A DNA stretch of 64,000 bases from Clitopilus passeckerianus (GCA_944990035.1 CALYLX010000034.1:248001-312000); one strand, 5' to 3'; positions 1 through 12,060 are shown, counted from the stretch's first letter. Numbers and translations: made by a program. The notes: generated from the sequence alone by a model not told the origin.

Positions 1-1234
1 CATCGAGGAAGAAGGTTATTACATCACTTGCCGATAGCTTCGAGGAGATTGCGACGGCTTTGTTAGAGAAGGCCCGAAAGGAGAAAGCCACAGGTATCAC
101 TGAAGGGATCGAGAAGTCTATCCTTGGAGCTCTATGTACGTCTACCTTCTCTTATATAAATACGATTGCTCACGGCTCTGCAGTGCGATCAGAGACTGGT
201 AGCTCTAACGTTCGAATGAACTTGGACGAAATCCGAGCGCAGGTGAGTTATTTGTAACAATGTGATAGAGAGTCATCTAATCCCTCCCAAACAGATCGTG
301 AGTTTTTGCATAACACCTCACAACCATTCTCATCCCGCGACAGAGCCTGTTCATGATCGCAGGATACGAAACAACATCTAGTACGTTGGAGCTTTTGCTT
401 GTTACGGCCCTTACTAAATAAACCCCATTCAGTTACACTCACTGTAAGATCATTCTGCCCAGGATCCCGACTTTGATACTGACGTACACCCAGTGGGCTT
501 TAATCGAACTGTCGCGGAAACCCGAGATCCAGCAGAAACTCAGAGCCGAACTCTCGCAGTTTGCAGACGAGGATCCATCCTTCGAGCAGCTGGGATCCGA
601 CAGCCTCCCATATCTCGATGCCGTCGTTCATGAGACCCTACGACTCCATCCCTCTCTGCAAGAAATTCAACGAAAGGTTTGTACCATCACACGAACTACC
701 AGTTTACTCGTTTCTAAATATTATTCTAGGCGGTCGAGGACGACATAATACCTCTGAGCGAACCCACCAAGGACCTATACGGAAGGGATATTGACACACT
801 TGTTGTCTCCAAGGGCACGGATTTCATCATACCATCCAATGCTATCAACCGTTTGGAAACGCTCTGGGGCGCAAATGCTCGTACCTTCGACCCCGAACGA
901 TGGATCAACGATAGCATCTCCTCAGAAAAGGCTGCCAAGATTCAAAGCTATCACCATTTGCTGACGTTCGCGGATGGACCGCGTACCTGTCTCGGAAGAA
1001 TGTTTGCTGTTACGCAGATAAAGGTAGGCTCGTATCAGACGCCTTTGTTGTCGTACAGCGCTGACTCATTGTACACCATAGGCTGTTCTCAACGTCCTCA
1101 TTCGAAATTATACGTTTGAGTTGCCTGGCGGACCTAATACGAAGTTCGAGGCGCATTTGGGATTGTTGACCAGGCCTAAGGTGGCAGGAGAGAAGAAGGC
1201 TCGAGTTCCACTCCTCGTACGAAAGGTTGATTGA
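1..1234 (+). CDS. Cytochrome P450 (copy A), 3' part of gene
   Basis: This is a haem-thiolate monooxygenase whose 5' exons lie before the window. Exons read as 1-135, 184-242, 295-297, 344-380, 433-443, 494-676, 730-1023 and 1082-1234. Visible P450 landmarks are the I-helix AGYETTS, the ExxR segment HETLRLHP, the meander FDPERW, and the haem loop FADGPRTCLGR with its cysteine ligand. The loop has Ala-Asp where most P450s have Gly-x after the Phe. All frames stay open to a TGA at 1232-1234. It is a close paralog of copies B and C immediately downstream, and exon sizes match base for base apart from small in-frame differences. The 3-base exon (295-297) and 11-base exon (433-443) are inferred from that comparison. 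Substrate is unknown. The family assignment is firm; the splice model is likely. Confidence 0.9.
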
Positions 1235-1906
1235 TAGGACGGTGGGGGCTCTCGCAGAACTCTACATACTACATACTGAATGCATTAGATGTTCTCCTAC
1301 GGGCGTCAAATCCCTTCCTCTTCGCTCACTGTATATATCTCTGCACTAATTTAATACGTATGCAACTACTTGGAATCATTGAGGCAGGGTTTCTTCGGAT
1401 AGTGGTGTTCCATGGCAACAAAGAACTCTCAGGCCCAGGTATACAAGCCTAATTTTCGTAATTACCGCACATCTTCAATTACTCTCCGAACATCCCCTTC
1501 GGAATTCTATAATACCGTACCATTTAGATCAGTTCGGCAGGAGGACATGGGACACTTATGACGAATTTTGGATTTCAGTAAGTTACCTAATCGGGAAGCA
1601 TATTTCATCTTCCCTTGCAAATTAGGACCTCAAGGGTCTAGATATTGGGGCATGGGACAAAGGTCTCGACTTCGGCTTCGGCACTGGTGACCGTCATGGG
1701 CCACAGGACAGCCGAACTGATCGAAATGGTACAGTATCTCAAGCTGGTGGCGCTTGGAGCCTGACGTTGAACGGATCGAATTGCCCGTTACAGTTTCATG
1801 GCATCATCTAAAGCCAGGTAATCGTTTCAACCAAAATAGATGTGGTACAAGTATAAAAGGGATTGTCGACCTTTAAGTTAATATAGACCGACATCATCTC
1901 TCACCC
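1235..1906 (+). other. Intergenic, P450 A to P450 B
   Basis: No gene was recognised. The region holds the 3' flank of copy A and the promoter of copy B. Confidence 0.6.
1852..1859 (+). promoter_or_regulatory. TATA box of P450 B
   Basis: The sequence TATAAAAG lies about 50 bases upstream of the ATG at 1907. This spacing fits a short 5' UTR. Confidence 0.55.
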
Positions 1907-4181
1907 ATGGATTTCTTAAACAACCTCTCGTCGCAAGATGCCGGCCTTACTCACCAACACCCTTATTTTGCTATTGGTGCTTCAGTTTTCGTCGCTGCAA
2001 TTACATTCTCGATCTTGAAACGCTTCCGTCACCGACATTTCACGAAGCTAGCAGGCCCTCCCTCGACGAGTTTCATACTCGGACATTTCCTGGAAGTCTT
2101 GCAGTCGGATGAGCAAGCCAACCTCTACGCCGATTGGGCATTAAAATATGGCCAAGTATACAACGTTCCAGCAACACTAGGATCTCAGGCAATTGTGCTT
2201 TGTGACCTTGCAGCTGTGACGTCAGTACTGTCCAGAGATACTTGGGCCTTTCATCAGGCGCCGAGCATGACTGCCTTCTTCGAGGCCTATGCGAGTCTCA
2301 GTCTTGTTTCCGCCCTAACTTGCCAAGCTAACCATTTCATAGTTTGGCAAGAACCTTGTCATAGTAGAGGGCGAAGACCATAAACGGTAGGTACTAGTAC
2401 CAACGCCACATCTTCTCGACTCTGACCGACGCTTGATTCCAGACAGAGAAGGGCGTTATCAGCCGGCTTTAGTGTAGCTGCAGTGCGCAATGCTACCCCA
2501 GTTTTCTATCGCTCAGTATACACGGTATGAATAGATAGCGCCCTGCCATGCCATGCCATGCCGCTTACTCCCTGATGTAGACTATAGAGCGCTGGAATTC
2601 TCAGATCCAGTCGACGAAGGAAGGGACGGCCACAATTGAGGTACAATCATGGTATTTCGGCTCTATGCACGCCTCCTGTCGTTGTCTGATATCGTATCTC
2701 TAGGATGAATCACATAACGTATGAGGACAGCTGTTGACGCTTCATGCAGCGCAATAATCTCACTTTCACCGGACAGTCTGGACAACATTGGGAACGGCGG
2801 TTTCTCTCACGACTTCGGCACCACAAGAGGCGAACACTCGAATGTCGCTGAAATGTTTGATGCTTTCGCCGACTTGGAAACCGGCTTCGTGGACCTCGCC
2901 GTCTTCTTGCTTGGACCCAACTTCCCTACGCTCTTCCAACTTCCGACGGCGAGGAAGAAGGTCGTTACATCACTTGCAACCAGCTTCGATGAGATTGCAA
3001 TGACGTTGTTAGAGAAAGCTCGAAAAGAGAAAGCAACTGGTGTGAATGAAGGAATCGATAAGTCTATTATTGGAGCTTTACGTGCGTCTCCTGCTCTTAT
3101 ACGAGTACCACTGCTAACGTCTTCGTAGTGCGCTCGGAGACTGGTAGCTCTAATGTTCGGATGACCTTGGACGAAATTCGAGCGCAGGTGAGTTATTTGT
3201 ATCTTTCGTACTATGTATATAGCGTCTAACACCTCCTTTCACAGATCGTAAGCTTTTTGTCGGCCTCCCACGGCCACCATTACTCATTCCGCAAAAGAAC
3301 CTGTTCATGATAGCAGGATACGAAACAACGTCTAGTACGTTGTAGTTCTTGTTTCTTATCTGGCTTATTGATTAAGATATTACCTAGCTACACTGACTGT
3401 GAGAGCATTCGGTTCGAAATCCAGTGCCGCCACTCACCTGATTCTGCAGTGGGCTCTAATTGAACTGTCGCGGAAACCTGAGATCCAGCAGAAACTCAGA
3501 GCTGAACTCTCACAATTTGTAGACGATGATCCAACTTTCGAGCAGCTGGGATCCGACGGCCTCCCCTATCTGGATGCTGTTGTCCACGAGACGCTACGAT
3601 TGCATCCATCTCTGCAAGAAATGCAACGAAAGGTAGATGTTATTACATCCAATGTCGGTTTACCCATTTCTAATATATTGCTCGAGGCGGTCGAGGATGA
3701 CGTGTTGCCGCTCAGCGAACCTATCAAGGACCTATACGGAAGGGATATCGACACCCTTGTTGTCTCCAAGGGCACAGATCTCATCATCCCGTCCAACGCT
3801 ATCAACCGTTTGGAAACGCTCTGGGGCGCAAATGCTCGCACGTTCGACCCAGAGAGATGGATTAACCATATCTCAGAAAAGGCTGCCAAGATTCAAAGCT
3901 ATCGCCACTTGCTGACTTTCGCGGATGGGCCACGTGCCTGCCTCGGGAGAATGTTTGCTGTTACGCAGATAAAGGTAGGATCCTTTCAGGCGCCGTTGTC
4001 ATTCAGCACCGACTCATGGACAATATAGGCTGTTCTCAACGTCCTCATTCGCAATTATACGTTTGAGTTGCCTGGCGGACCTGATACGAAGTTCGAGTCG
4101 CATTTAGGATTGGTACCGAGGCCTAAGGTAGCAGGAGAGAAGAAGGCTCGAGTTCCACTTCTTGTACGAAAGGTTGATTGA
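1907..4181 (+). CDS. Cytochrome P450 (copy B), complete
   Basis: A complete microsomal P450 of about 544 residues in 13 exons: 1907-2290, 2343-2386, 2443-2524, 2581-2651, 2704-2718, 2777-3081, 3129-3187, 3245-3247, 3298-3334, 3388-3398, 3450-3632, 3687-3974 and 4029-4181. The sum divides by three. An N-terminal membrane anchor covers residues about 20-38, followed by the proline hinge KLAGPPS. Later come AGYETTS (I-helix), HETLRLHP (ExxR), FDPERW and the haem loop FADGPRACLGR. The first intron begins with GC (GCGAGT at 2291), while copy C uses GT there. Exons of 15, 3 and 11 bases are conserved in copy C. Intron 3 holds a short CCATG tandem run (about 2545-2562). Neighbours suggest a tandem triplication; the substrate cannot be told. 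Confidence 0.92.
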
Positions 4182-5015
4182 TTGCATGAAGACGCCTCTT
4201 GCGGTACTTTATTACGGATTGATGGACGTCATATCCCATCCTCCTCGCTCACTGTATCTATGTTTACTTGTACACTAATTTAATACCCATGCAAACACTT
4301 GAAAACATTGAGGCAAGTTTCCTTCCAAAAGTGGTGTTCCACCATGATCGTCCTCAAGCGTTCGTACGTTCAAACCCTCACCTCAGATAGCAGTCTATTG
4401 GAGCTAGGGAGGGAAACACTTATAATTCGACGCGAGGCTTGAGAAGAGCAAGCTGTACAAACTTGTACTTATACAGTAGCGTACGACCTTCTCGTACTCC
4501 GGATGCCTTATGGTGCCTGCGCACACGCTCGTCCCAACGTGCGGATGAACAACCAATCGGAAGACTGAAATATGGGAGCCAGCCGGTCGCCTGACGTTAT
4601 TCGAGCCTGCCGAGGAAGGTCGTCATATCAGTCGAACTGCGATCGTGGCAACTGCGAGATTGGCGGCAACCGGGGTTTGGAATTTCCAAGTCAGCCCGGT
4701 TTGCCTATTCAGAGTTCCATGACATTCACTCGCTCAGATAGGTCATTCGCCGGTATATTCTCCTGAAGAGATCTATTCCGATGCTTCTGAAGTCGATACA
4801 TATATTGAGAGCGTCGCCAAAGTTGCCGCCGGCACGCTGGAAGATCCTCGGCTGGCTCATTCCGGACTGAGTTAAATTATCTAATCCATCGTAACCGTCG
4901 GCACATCCAGCTGGGGTTTCTGATTGAGCGTCCCAGAATAGTGACCCTTCCAGGAATACAAAAGCATTCAAAATGTGGAGAACCGCATCTGTCAAACAAG
5001 CTACATTCATCTCTT
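4182..5015 (+). other. Intergenic, P450 B to P450 C
   Basis: About 830 bases with only short, unconvincing ORFs. No gene or repeat was recognised. Confidence 0.6.
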
Positions 5016-7285
5016 ATGGCCACAGAATACCTAAACGGCGTCGCGACAAAGGTTGCTGACCTTGTCAGGGAACATCCTTACGTCGCGCTTGGCACGTCTG
5101 TTTATGTCGCTGCAGTTACTTTCTCAATCCTCACGCGCCGAAGCCGACGTCGATCCACGAAGCTGGCGGGACCTCCTTCGAAGAGCCTGGTCTTTGGGCT
5201 GTCAGGAGATATCATAAGGTCCCCGGACTCGGCAACTATGTTCGAGGAATGGGCCAAGACCTATGGACCAATTTACGAGGTTCCTCTCGCACTTGGAGCA
5301 CATGCTGTTGTGCTGCTCGACCCGAAAGCTCTTGCCTCGATGTTGTCCAAGGATACGTCCGTTTATTACCAACCTAACAATTTGACTGCCTTCTTTGAAG
5401 CCAATGTGAGTATAAACTCCTCGTGTCATACCTTCTGCTTTGAGCTAATTGACGTTTCTCGCAGTTTGGCAAGAACCTGCTAGTCACGGATGGCGATGAT
5501 CACAAACGGCGAGTCTCCTCAGCGTTCAACTTTGCTATGTCTGTTGACACGCAACCTATAGCCAACGGCGAGCTCTGTCTTCCGGGTTCAGTATTGCCGC
5601 CATTCGCAATCTGACAGCTGTGTTCTTCCATTCTGTCAACACGGTGCGCCACCTCCGCTCTATCATGCCTCCCCCATTCTCATATGCTTCTAGGTCAAGG
5701 ACACATGGAGTGAAACCATCAAGTCCAATGGAGGGACTGCCACAATAGATGTACAACACTGGTACGTCCTGACCTATTCAGCCTTCCACACGATTGATTG
5801 ACCCTTTCCTCTCAGGATGAACAACATCTCGTACGAGCTTTCTTAGTTGCTCAAAGTGACGTACTCACACCATACACAGTCTCGACAGCATAGGCAAAGG
5901 CGGCTTCTCCCACGACTTCGGCGCAACTCGAGGCCTTGACTCCTCCGTCGCAGCAAGATTCGACTCCTTCGGCAACCTCAAGCCCAGCTTCATACAGCTC
6001 GCTGGCTTCCTTTTCAGCGCTTACATCCCAGCGCTCGTCAAGCTACCCACGGACAGGAGGAAGTTGATGCAGTCTTTGGCGGGCAGTTTCGAGGAGATCG
6101 CTACGGATTTGTTGGAGAAGGCTAGGCAGGAGAAGGCGACTGGTGTTAATGAGGGTATTGAGAAGTCGATTATTGGTGCTTTGGGTATGTTCTTCTGTCC
6201 TGTTTTCGAGAATGAGGAGCTGACCTGGGGTTTAGTGCGTTCGGAAACTGGTAGCTCTAACGTTCGCATGGACCTTGAGGAGATCAAAGCTCAGGTGAGG
6301 AACTAAAAAACCAAGCCTTAGATCGGTACTGACAGATTTATTAACCCACAGATTGTACGTTTCCTTAGCGTGGCCATTTACATGATATTGATTCTTTGAC
6401 AGAATATGTTCATGATTGCTGGATATGAGACCACTGCAAGTACGTTCATAACGCCATAGCTTCTTACCCTCACTCACCGACTTCGCCTCCCAGCTGCTCT
6501 CACAGTAAGTCCTACCCCATGTTCAGGGGTTGCTCGGACCTAAAACGTGTCTCTAGTGGGCCCTGATTGAACTGTCTCGCCAACCGGAACTCCAACAAAA
6601 GCTGCGAGATGAGGTCGCTCAGTTCGGTGATGAAGACCCCACCTACGAGCAACTTGGTTCCGCCCTACCATACCTAGACGCAGTTGTTCACGAAACTCTG
6701 CGATTACACCCTTCTCTGCCAGAAATATCTCGTACGGTAGGTTTTCCATCCTCGCAACCACACCCACAATCCTGACAATATCTGAAGGCGAACGAAGATG
6801 ACATCTTGCCTGTTGGTGAAACCATTACCGACGCATCTGGAAAAGCGATCGACAGTATCTACGTACCCAAAGGCACCAAGATACGCATCCCAATCAACTC
6901 CGTCAACCGACTGAAAGGTCTTTGGGGAGAGGATGCCCACGAATTTGTCCCAGAGCGCTGGATCAACGATACATTGTCCGCCCAGAAGGCCGCCAAAATA
7001 CAAGGTCATCGTCACCTCCTTACCTTTGCTGATGGTCCACGTACATGTCTTGGCAAACTGTTTGCTTTGACTGAAATCAAGGTATGCAGAATGGCTCGCT
7101 GTCATTTCCAGGTACTGACACCAGTATCACAGACTGTTCTCTTTGTTTTGATTCGAAACTACAACTTTGAGTTGCCCAATGGTCCTGAAACGAAGACGGA
7201 GGTCCACAGAGGGCTGTTGCCTCGTCCCAGGATTGCCGGAGAGAAAGGCGCCCGAGTTCCCCTCATCGTCAAGAAGGTCAACTGA
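5016..7285 (+). CDS. Cytochrome P450 (copy C), complete
   Basis: A complete P450 of about 546 residues in 13 exons with the same architecture as copy B: 5016-5405, 5465-5508, 5562-5643, 5694-5761, 5816-5830, 5880-6184, 6236-6294, 6352-6354, 6403-6439, 6494-6504, 6557-6736, 6788-7081 and 7133-7285; total divisible by three. The membrane anchor spans residues about 25-42. Motifs are AGYETTA, HETLRLHP, FVPERW and FADGPRTCLGK. It is more diverged than A and B are from each other, so it probably split off earlier. The second intron starts with GC (GCGAGT at 5509), whereas copy B uses GT at the same place. The ATG at 5016 precedes the membrane anchor and no upstream in-frame ATG was evident. An MFS transporter follows 285 bases later on the same strand. 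Confidence 0.92.
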
Positions 7286-7570
7286 TCTGGCGGACTCGGG
7301 GCGTCTGGGCTGTTACGGACACATGTATTCTACTCCACTACTATTACCTGCCAACATAAACTACATACCCCTATTCTTACCCATATTTATTTGCAATAAA
7401 ACCCTTTGCAGAGGAAGTGGGGACAGGTATAATATAGCGCAAACTCCGGACCGGTATTTGCCTTGATACGGTTTGGCGTCCACAGCCACCGACACTAGCT
7501 TGACAATCCCTCAATCTTCCATTCATCCTGCCTTTGGGCATGCCCGCTCGCTTGACTTTCTGCTAGAACC

Positions 7571-9585
7571 ATGACACAACAGCCAGGCCCATATCCTGGT
7601 ACATTCAGCCGCCAGCGGCTTACTACCCTCTTTGCGTCGTTATTGGTCGCACTCTGTGCTGGCACCAACTATGTGAGTAGGCCTGCGGTTACATTATCTC
7701 GGCCGAAGCTTATGGGCGTTGGTACTCGATTTCTAGGGCTATGGAGGTGATTGAACAACAAATGGACGCGAATGCATGATGCTGACGACGTGTAGCCTAT
7801 TCACCTCAGCTTCGTGAGCGGCTCCGGATCACCCATACCCAAGTGAACATTATCGGGCTTGCTGGCAATTGTATGATTTCACCAGAATACTCCAGATTCT
7901 AACGACCGATGAGCGATATTTCTCCAGATGGCGTATATGGAAGCGCTCCAATGTGGGGAAGAATCATCGACAAGAGAGGGCCAAAGACCTCGATGCTCTG
8001 CGCCTTCACCCTGCTTCTCGCAGGATACTCGGGTATCCGATACATATACGTTGACGGCGTCCCCGACTCTGCGAACACGATCTCAACGTTCACTTTCGTC
8101 GCTCTCGTCCTGTGCGGACTTATGACCGGTGCTGGTGGTAATGGCGGTCTAACTGGCGCCGTAAACTCCACGGCCAAGACTTTCCCGGACAACTTGGTGA
8201 GCTACAGTTTACAGACCCGGAAAAATGCAATGCGTTGACATTTCTGAACAGCGAGCCACTGCTACCGGTGTAGTCGTATCTGGATTCGGCCTTTCCGCCT
8301 TCTTTTTCTCCAACATCGCCCGATTGGCGTTCCCTGGGAACACGCCGTCCTTCCTAGCGCTGCTCGCATTCGGCACATCTGTGCCTATGCTCCTTGGGTT
8401 CTTCTTGGTCCAACCTATTCCGCTTCCGCCACGTTCACATTCCGCCGATGAAGAAGCTAGGAGGCTAAGTGGGGACCAGGACGCAGAGGAGAGAGCCCTG
8501 TTGAACCGGGATGAGGTTGATATGAGCGATGCTGAGATTTCGGCTAGAACTCCTCCGCAACGTCTTTCCCGAAGGGCTGCTCTCAGGAAGGGTCTGTTGC
8601 CGAATGTTTATGGCAGCCACCTGTTCAAGAGCACCGACTTCTGGCTTTTGTTCAGTATTTTGTCGCTATGTAGGTTGACATATCATTACTTGCAATTCTG
8701 TCGCTTATCCTCCTTTATCAGTGGCAGGAACAGGTCTGACATGTGAGTACCCGATAAATTAGACTCACCAAATGCTCAACTTGCTAAAGTGACAATTTTG
8801 CAGACATGAACAACGTCGGCGATATCGCACAAGCTCTGTATGCTAAAGAATCACCGACATACGATCCTATCGAGGCATCGCATTGGCAAGCAAATCAAGT
8901 CTCTGCTATCAGCCTGCTGAACTGCTTCGGTCGGATTTTCATCGGTAAGCCCTTCTGCCTACATATCTAAGAATTTAATATTCATTCCTGTCTAGGTCTT
9001 GTTTCCGACTACTCAAAACACCGCTTTGGCTTCCCTCGGTCATTTGGCTGCATACTAGTATCCATCTTCTACCTAGCTTCTCAAGTTGTAGCCATAAATA
9101 CGGAGCACATAGGCAGTCTGTGGCTGGCCAGCTCCATCCTGGGGCTCGCCCACGGCGCAGTCTTCGCATTGTTCCCCATGGTCGCACTTGACTGGTTCGG
9201 CATGCGTATGTTCTCTTATTACTTTTCGACCTGTCCAATACTCATTCCTTCCAAAGCTCACTTCTCCGAGAACTGGGGCTTCATCTCCGCGTCCCCCGTC
9301 GTAGCGAGCAACCTCTACTCTATCTACTTTGGCCGAAACCTCGACGCCCACTCCGGCAAACCAGCAACTGCAAATCTCAACCCAGCCGATGAAAGCCTTC
9401 GCTGCCTCATGGGGAGATTATGCTACGTCGACGCGTTGTATGTGACTGCTGGAGGATGCGCACTGGCTCTTGGACTTAGCACGTGGGCGTCCATACGAGA
9501 TCGGAGGAAGATTGCGGAGGGATTGGAGGCCTTGAGGGAGAGGAATAGAGAAAGGGAGGTTATTTGGGAGGGCGGCGAAAGCTGA
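7571..9585 (+). CDS. MCH1: MFS transporter, MCH1/nodulin-like (copy A)
   Basis: A predicted 524-residue membrane transporter of the MCH1/nodulin-like branch of the major facilitator superfamily. Yeast Mch1 is a monocarboxylate-transporter homologue of unclear substrate. Nine exons: 7571-7672, 7737-7746, 7796-7870, 7928-8196, 8252-8669, 8722-8742, 8804-8944, 8996-9205 and 9257-9585; the sum divides by three. The 10-base and 21-base exons have exact-size counterparts in copy B at 18161-20017. Signature stretches are GLAGNYGVYGSAPMWGR, an MFS motif-A-like loop (GRIIDKRGPK), and the C-terminal HFSENWGF. A charged loop of about 70 residues separates the two six-helix halves. A degenerate copy of its last exon lies at 11766-12060. 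The symbol is by family resemblance only. Confidence 0.8.
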
Positions 9586-10131
9586 GGCGTGTAAATATAG
9601 AAATGGAGATCTGCTTAGAGTATGCATTGGGTTGAATTGGATCGCTCTCGTATACGTCGGGCTAATGATTATATTTTCTTGGACTACTCACCCTTGGCAC
9701 ATTCAGCACCTCTCTTCTATCTCACAGACTGACTGCTAATCACCACCATATGATCCATGTATAGAGCTTGTCTCTGCATGGTTGTGAGATCAGCCTTGAG
9801 AGGGCTGAAATGAGTGACGGCGGGAACTATAGGCACATAACCACACAAAGCAGCAGCCCTTTTCTTGGTAATACACCGCCGACTAGGCTCGCCGAACTCA
9901 CAATGTTTAGTCAAATACATACATCTGACTCAGTTCATAGCAAGCGGTATGGCACCACACTTAGCTGAACAAGGTTTCAGCGTATAATGGACAATGAAAC
10001 ATCAGCGGAATTCATTGAACGAGTAATATAGAAGACATTTCGCAGGGGTATAATAAAAAGATTCTGACTGGTAATAAACTGACGACTATACTTGAATCAC
10101 CGACGTTGGAGAAACGACCACCTGGAATCAA
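9586..10131. other. Intergenic between convergent genes
   Basis: About 545 bases between the 3' ends of the MCH1-like gene and the small secreted protein gene. No gene was recognised. Confidence 0.6.
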
Positions 10132-10769
10132 TTACTGCACAACCCATGCAGCTGGGATGGTACCGGGGCAATTATCATAGTTCACCTGAAGCAGGCGGTT
10201 AGGAAATCGTAGGAACTAGAACCAAATAAAAACTGACATGTGCGTAGTCTGATGGGTTGCCCCCTGAGGTACCGATCCAACATTTGGCAGCTGGTGACGA
10301 GGTTGCTACATCTGAAATGCTATTAAATGGTATTTTAAAGTCAGTGAGGGAAAAGATGAAGTTGTAAATGTCCACTCACGTGTATATATCACCCTTGATA
10401 TTCGTGAACAACCAGTAGAATGGGGTTGAACCCCATTCCACAAGGTACTGGTCATTCTTCCCGGGCGCAATATAATAGTTGCCGGTAGTGTCCGCGAGGG
10501 CGTAAGTATTCGCGGCTGTACCAGCTTTTAAAGAGAAGTTCTATCATAGGCAAATGTCAATGTCGTTACGGGGTATTAGTACGGAGTTTGGAACGCACGG
10601 TAACAGCTTTCTCGGTGGTATTGAGTGAGACGACGGGGCAGTTTTCACAAGTGATCAACCCTCTGTTGAAAACTGAACGAACGCTGAGGTAGTGACGGAG
10701 GGTGGCATCCGGTCCCAACGAGAATACCATCACTGGCAAAAGGAGCAGCGAGAGGATGGACTGAAGCAT
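10132..10769 (-). CDS. Small secreted protein, four exons
   Basis: A predicted 155-residue protein. Exons are 10769-10599, 10540-10380, 10319-10238 and 10185-10132, and the sum divides by three. The N-terminus is a clear signal peptide (MLQSILSLLLLPVMVFS). The mature part contains four cysteines (in CENC, CWIG and DNCPG) that could form disulfides. The middle segment, with alternating aromatic and polar residues around YYIAPGKNDQYLVEWG, looks beta-rich. I do not recognise the family. The acceptor of intron 2 was chosen at AATAG because it alone keeps the following frame open. A small extracellular or effector-type role is possible but inferred only from size, signal peptide and cysteines. Confidence 0.72.
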
Positions 10770-10823
10770 GATGCGAGAAAAGATGAGTGGCGAGTGTTGA
10801 GAGAATTCGTCAAAAACATGCCC

Positions 10824-10831
10824 TTTTTATA
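10824..10831 (-). promoter_or_regulatory. TATA box of secreted protein gene
   Basis: On the minus strand the sequence TATAAAAA lies about 55 bases upstream of the ATG at 10769. Confidence 0.55.
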
Positions 10832-11765
10832 CCTAGGTTAACCAGTCGGGAAATGGCAGGGGATAGCGAACCGAGCAACTTCGGAAACCAGGTGTCGACC
10901 AACCACCGCCGAGGGCACGGGCCCTTGCTCGGTTCGGGGTGATCTATGAATCAAGCATCCTGGAACATTCAGAAGTAGTCAATGCTGTCGTTACTGCTTC
11001 TTGAGCGAGTTCCAAAGATAATTATTGAGCGATGGAAGCCGTGAACACTTCATCCAGTCGCACTTCGTCAATGCGATTCCTTTGCCCGAAGCCGCTCGGA
11101 CCTCGACCAAGGTGCGGCAAGAAGCACAGGCAACCGTCCATTCCGGGACTAGAAGCTGTCAATGAAATTCCTGAAAACTCGACTGCCATATGATATGCAA
11201 ATCAGTGAAATGTTCCGTAACCCAGAAGGTTTTTCCCGAGTAGTTCATGTGATGAATCTTCAGCATTCTGGTACTGATTTCTTGAATTTCATCCACAGAT
11301 GGAGTGTTCAACGCTGCACCACCTATCCCACATCTCTAGACCCTACCTCCAGCCATGAGCGCTGAGCGTTGAGCTTCAATATCAACAAACGGTGCAACCT
11401 TTGTCATTCAAACAGAATTCCGACGACATCGGACAGGGTCGCTTAAGTATTAGAGCTACATTCATATCGTCAGATAGGCTGCAAATTAAAAATTACACAC
11501 ACTGTTATTCGGGTGGAGAAGCCTTGCGTAAGAGGACTTTGGTGATGTGGTGACATTTCAGAGCAAGGAGACAATTCCGATTGGTCCAGGGCATAAGATT
11601 GGTTTCCGCCTGTGTGGAACATACTGTACGTCAAGCAACCGAGCGATATGAATTTGGCTGTGAACCCTATCCACACCCACTGAGGGCCCAGAAGAGAATT
11701 TGATCCAATTCTTCCAATTAAAGTCAAGCTACATGACGTAACAGTCTTCCTGCCAGACCTGGCTG
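10832..11765. other. Intergenic, no gene seen
   Basis: About 930 bases with only short overlapping ORFs on both strands. Nothing was recognised. Confidence 0.55.
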
Positions 11766-12060
11766 TGCTACATTGATGCCTTGAATGTAACGGCTGGAGG
11801 GTGCGCGCTGGTTCTCGGACTCAGCGTGTGAGCGTCCATACGAGATCGGAAGAAGATTGCTGAGGGCTCGGAGGCTTTAAGAGAGAGAAATAGAGAGTGG
11901 GAGGTTATTTAGGAACGCGGGGAAAGCTGAGGGGTTTAGATATAGACATCCGGGGGTTTGACTTAGAGTATGCATTTGGCTTGATTTGGATCGGTTTTGT
12001 ATACGTCGGGCTAATTATTATATTCCGTTGGACTTGTCATCCCCGGGACGTTCAGCACTT
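11766..12060 (+). pseudogene. Relic of MCH1-like transporter last exon and 3' flank
   Basis: This stretch aligns by eye with 9421-9715, the final exon and 3' flank of the MCH1-like gene, at a constant offset of 2345 bases in its first part. The reading frame is broken: two tryptophan TGG codons have become TGA (in GTGTGAGCG, near 11835) and TAG (in TTATTTAGGAAC, near 11908). Similarity continues past the stop codon into the 3' untranslated region, so DNA rather than cDNA was copied. No upstream exons of the transporter were found next to it. It is non-functional. Confidence 0.8.

Noticed and set aside
2545..2562. CCATG tandem run in P450 copy B
   Set aside because: Only about three to four units inside an intron; likely a chance microsatellite.
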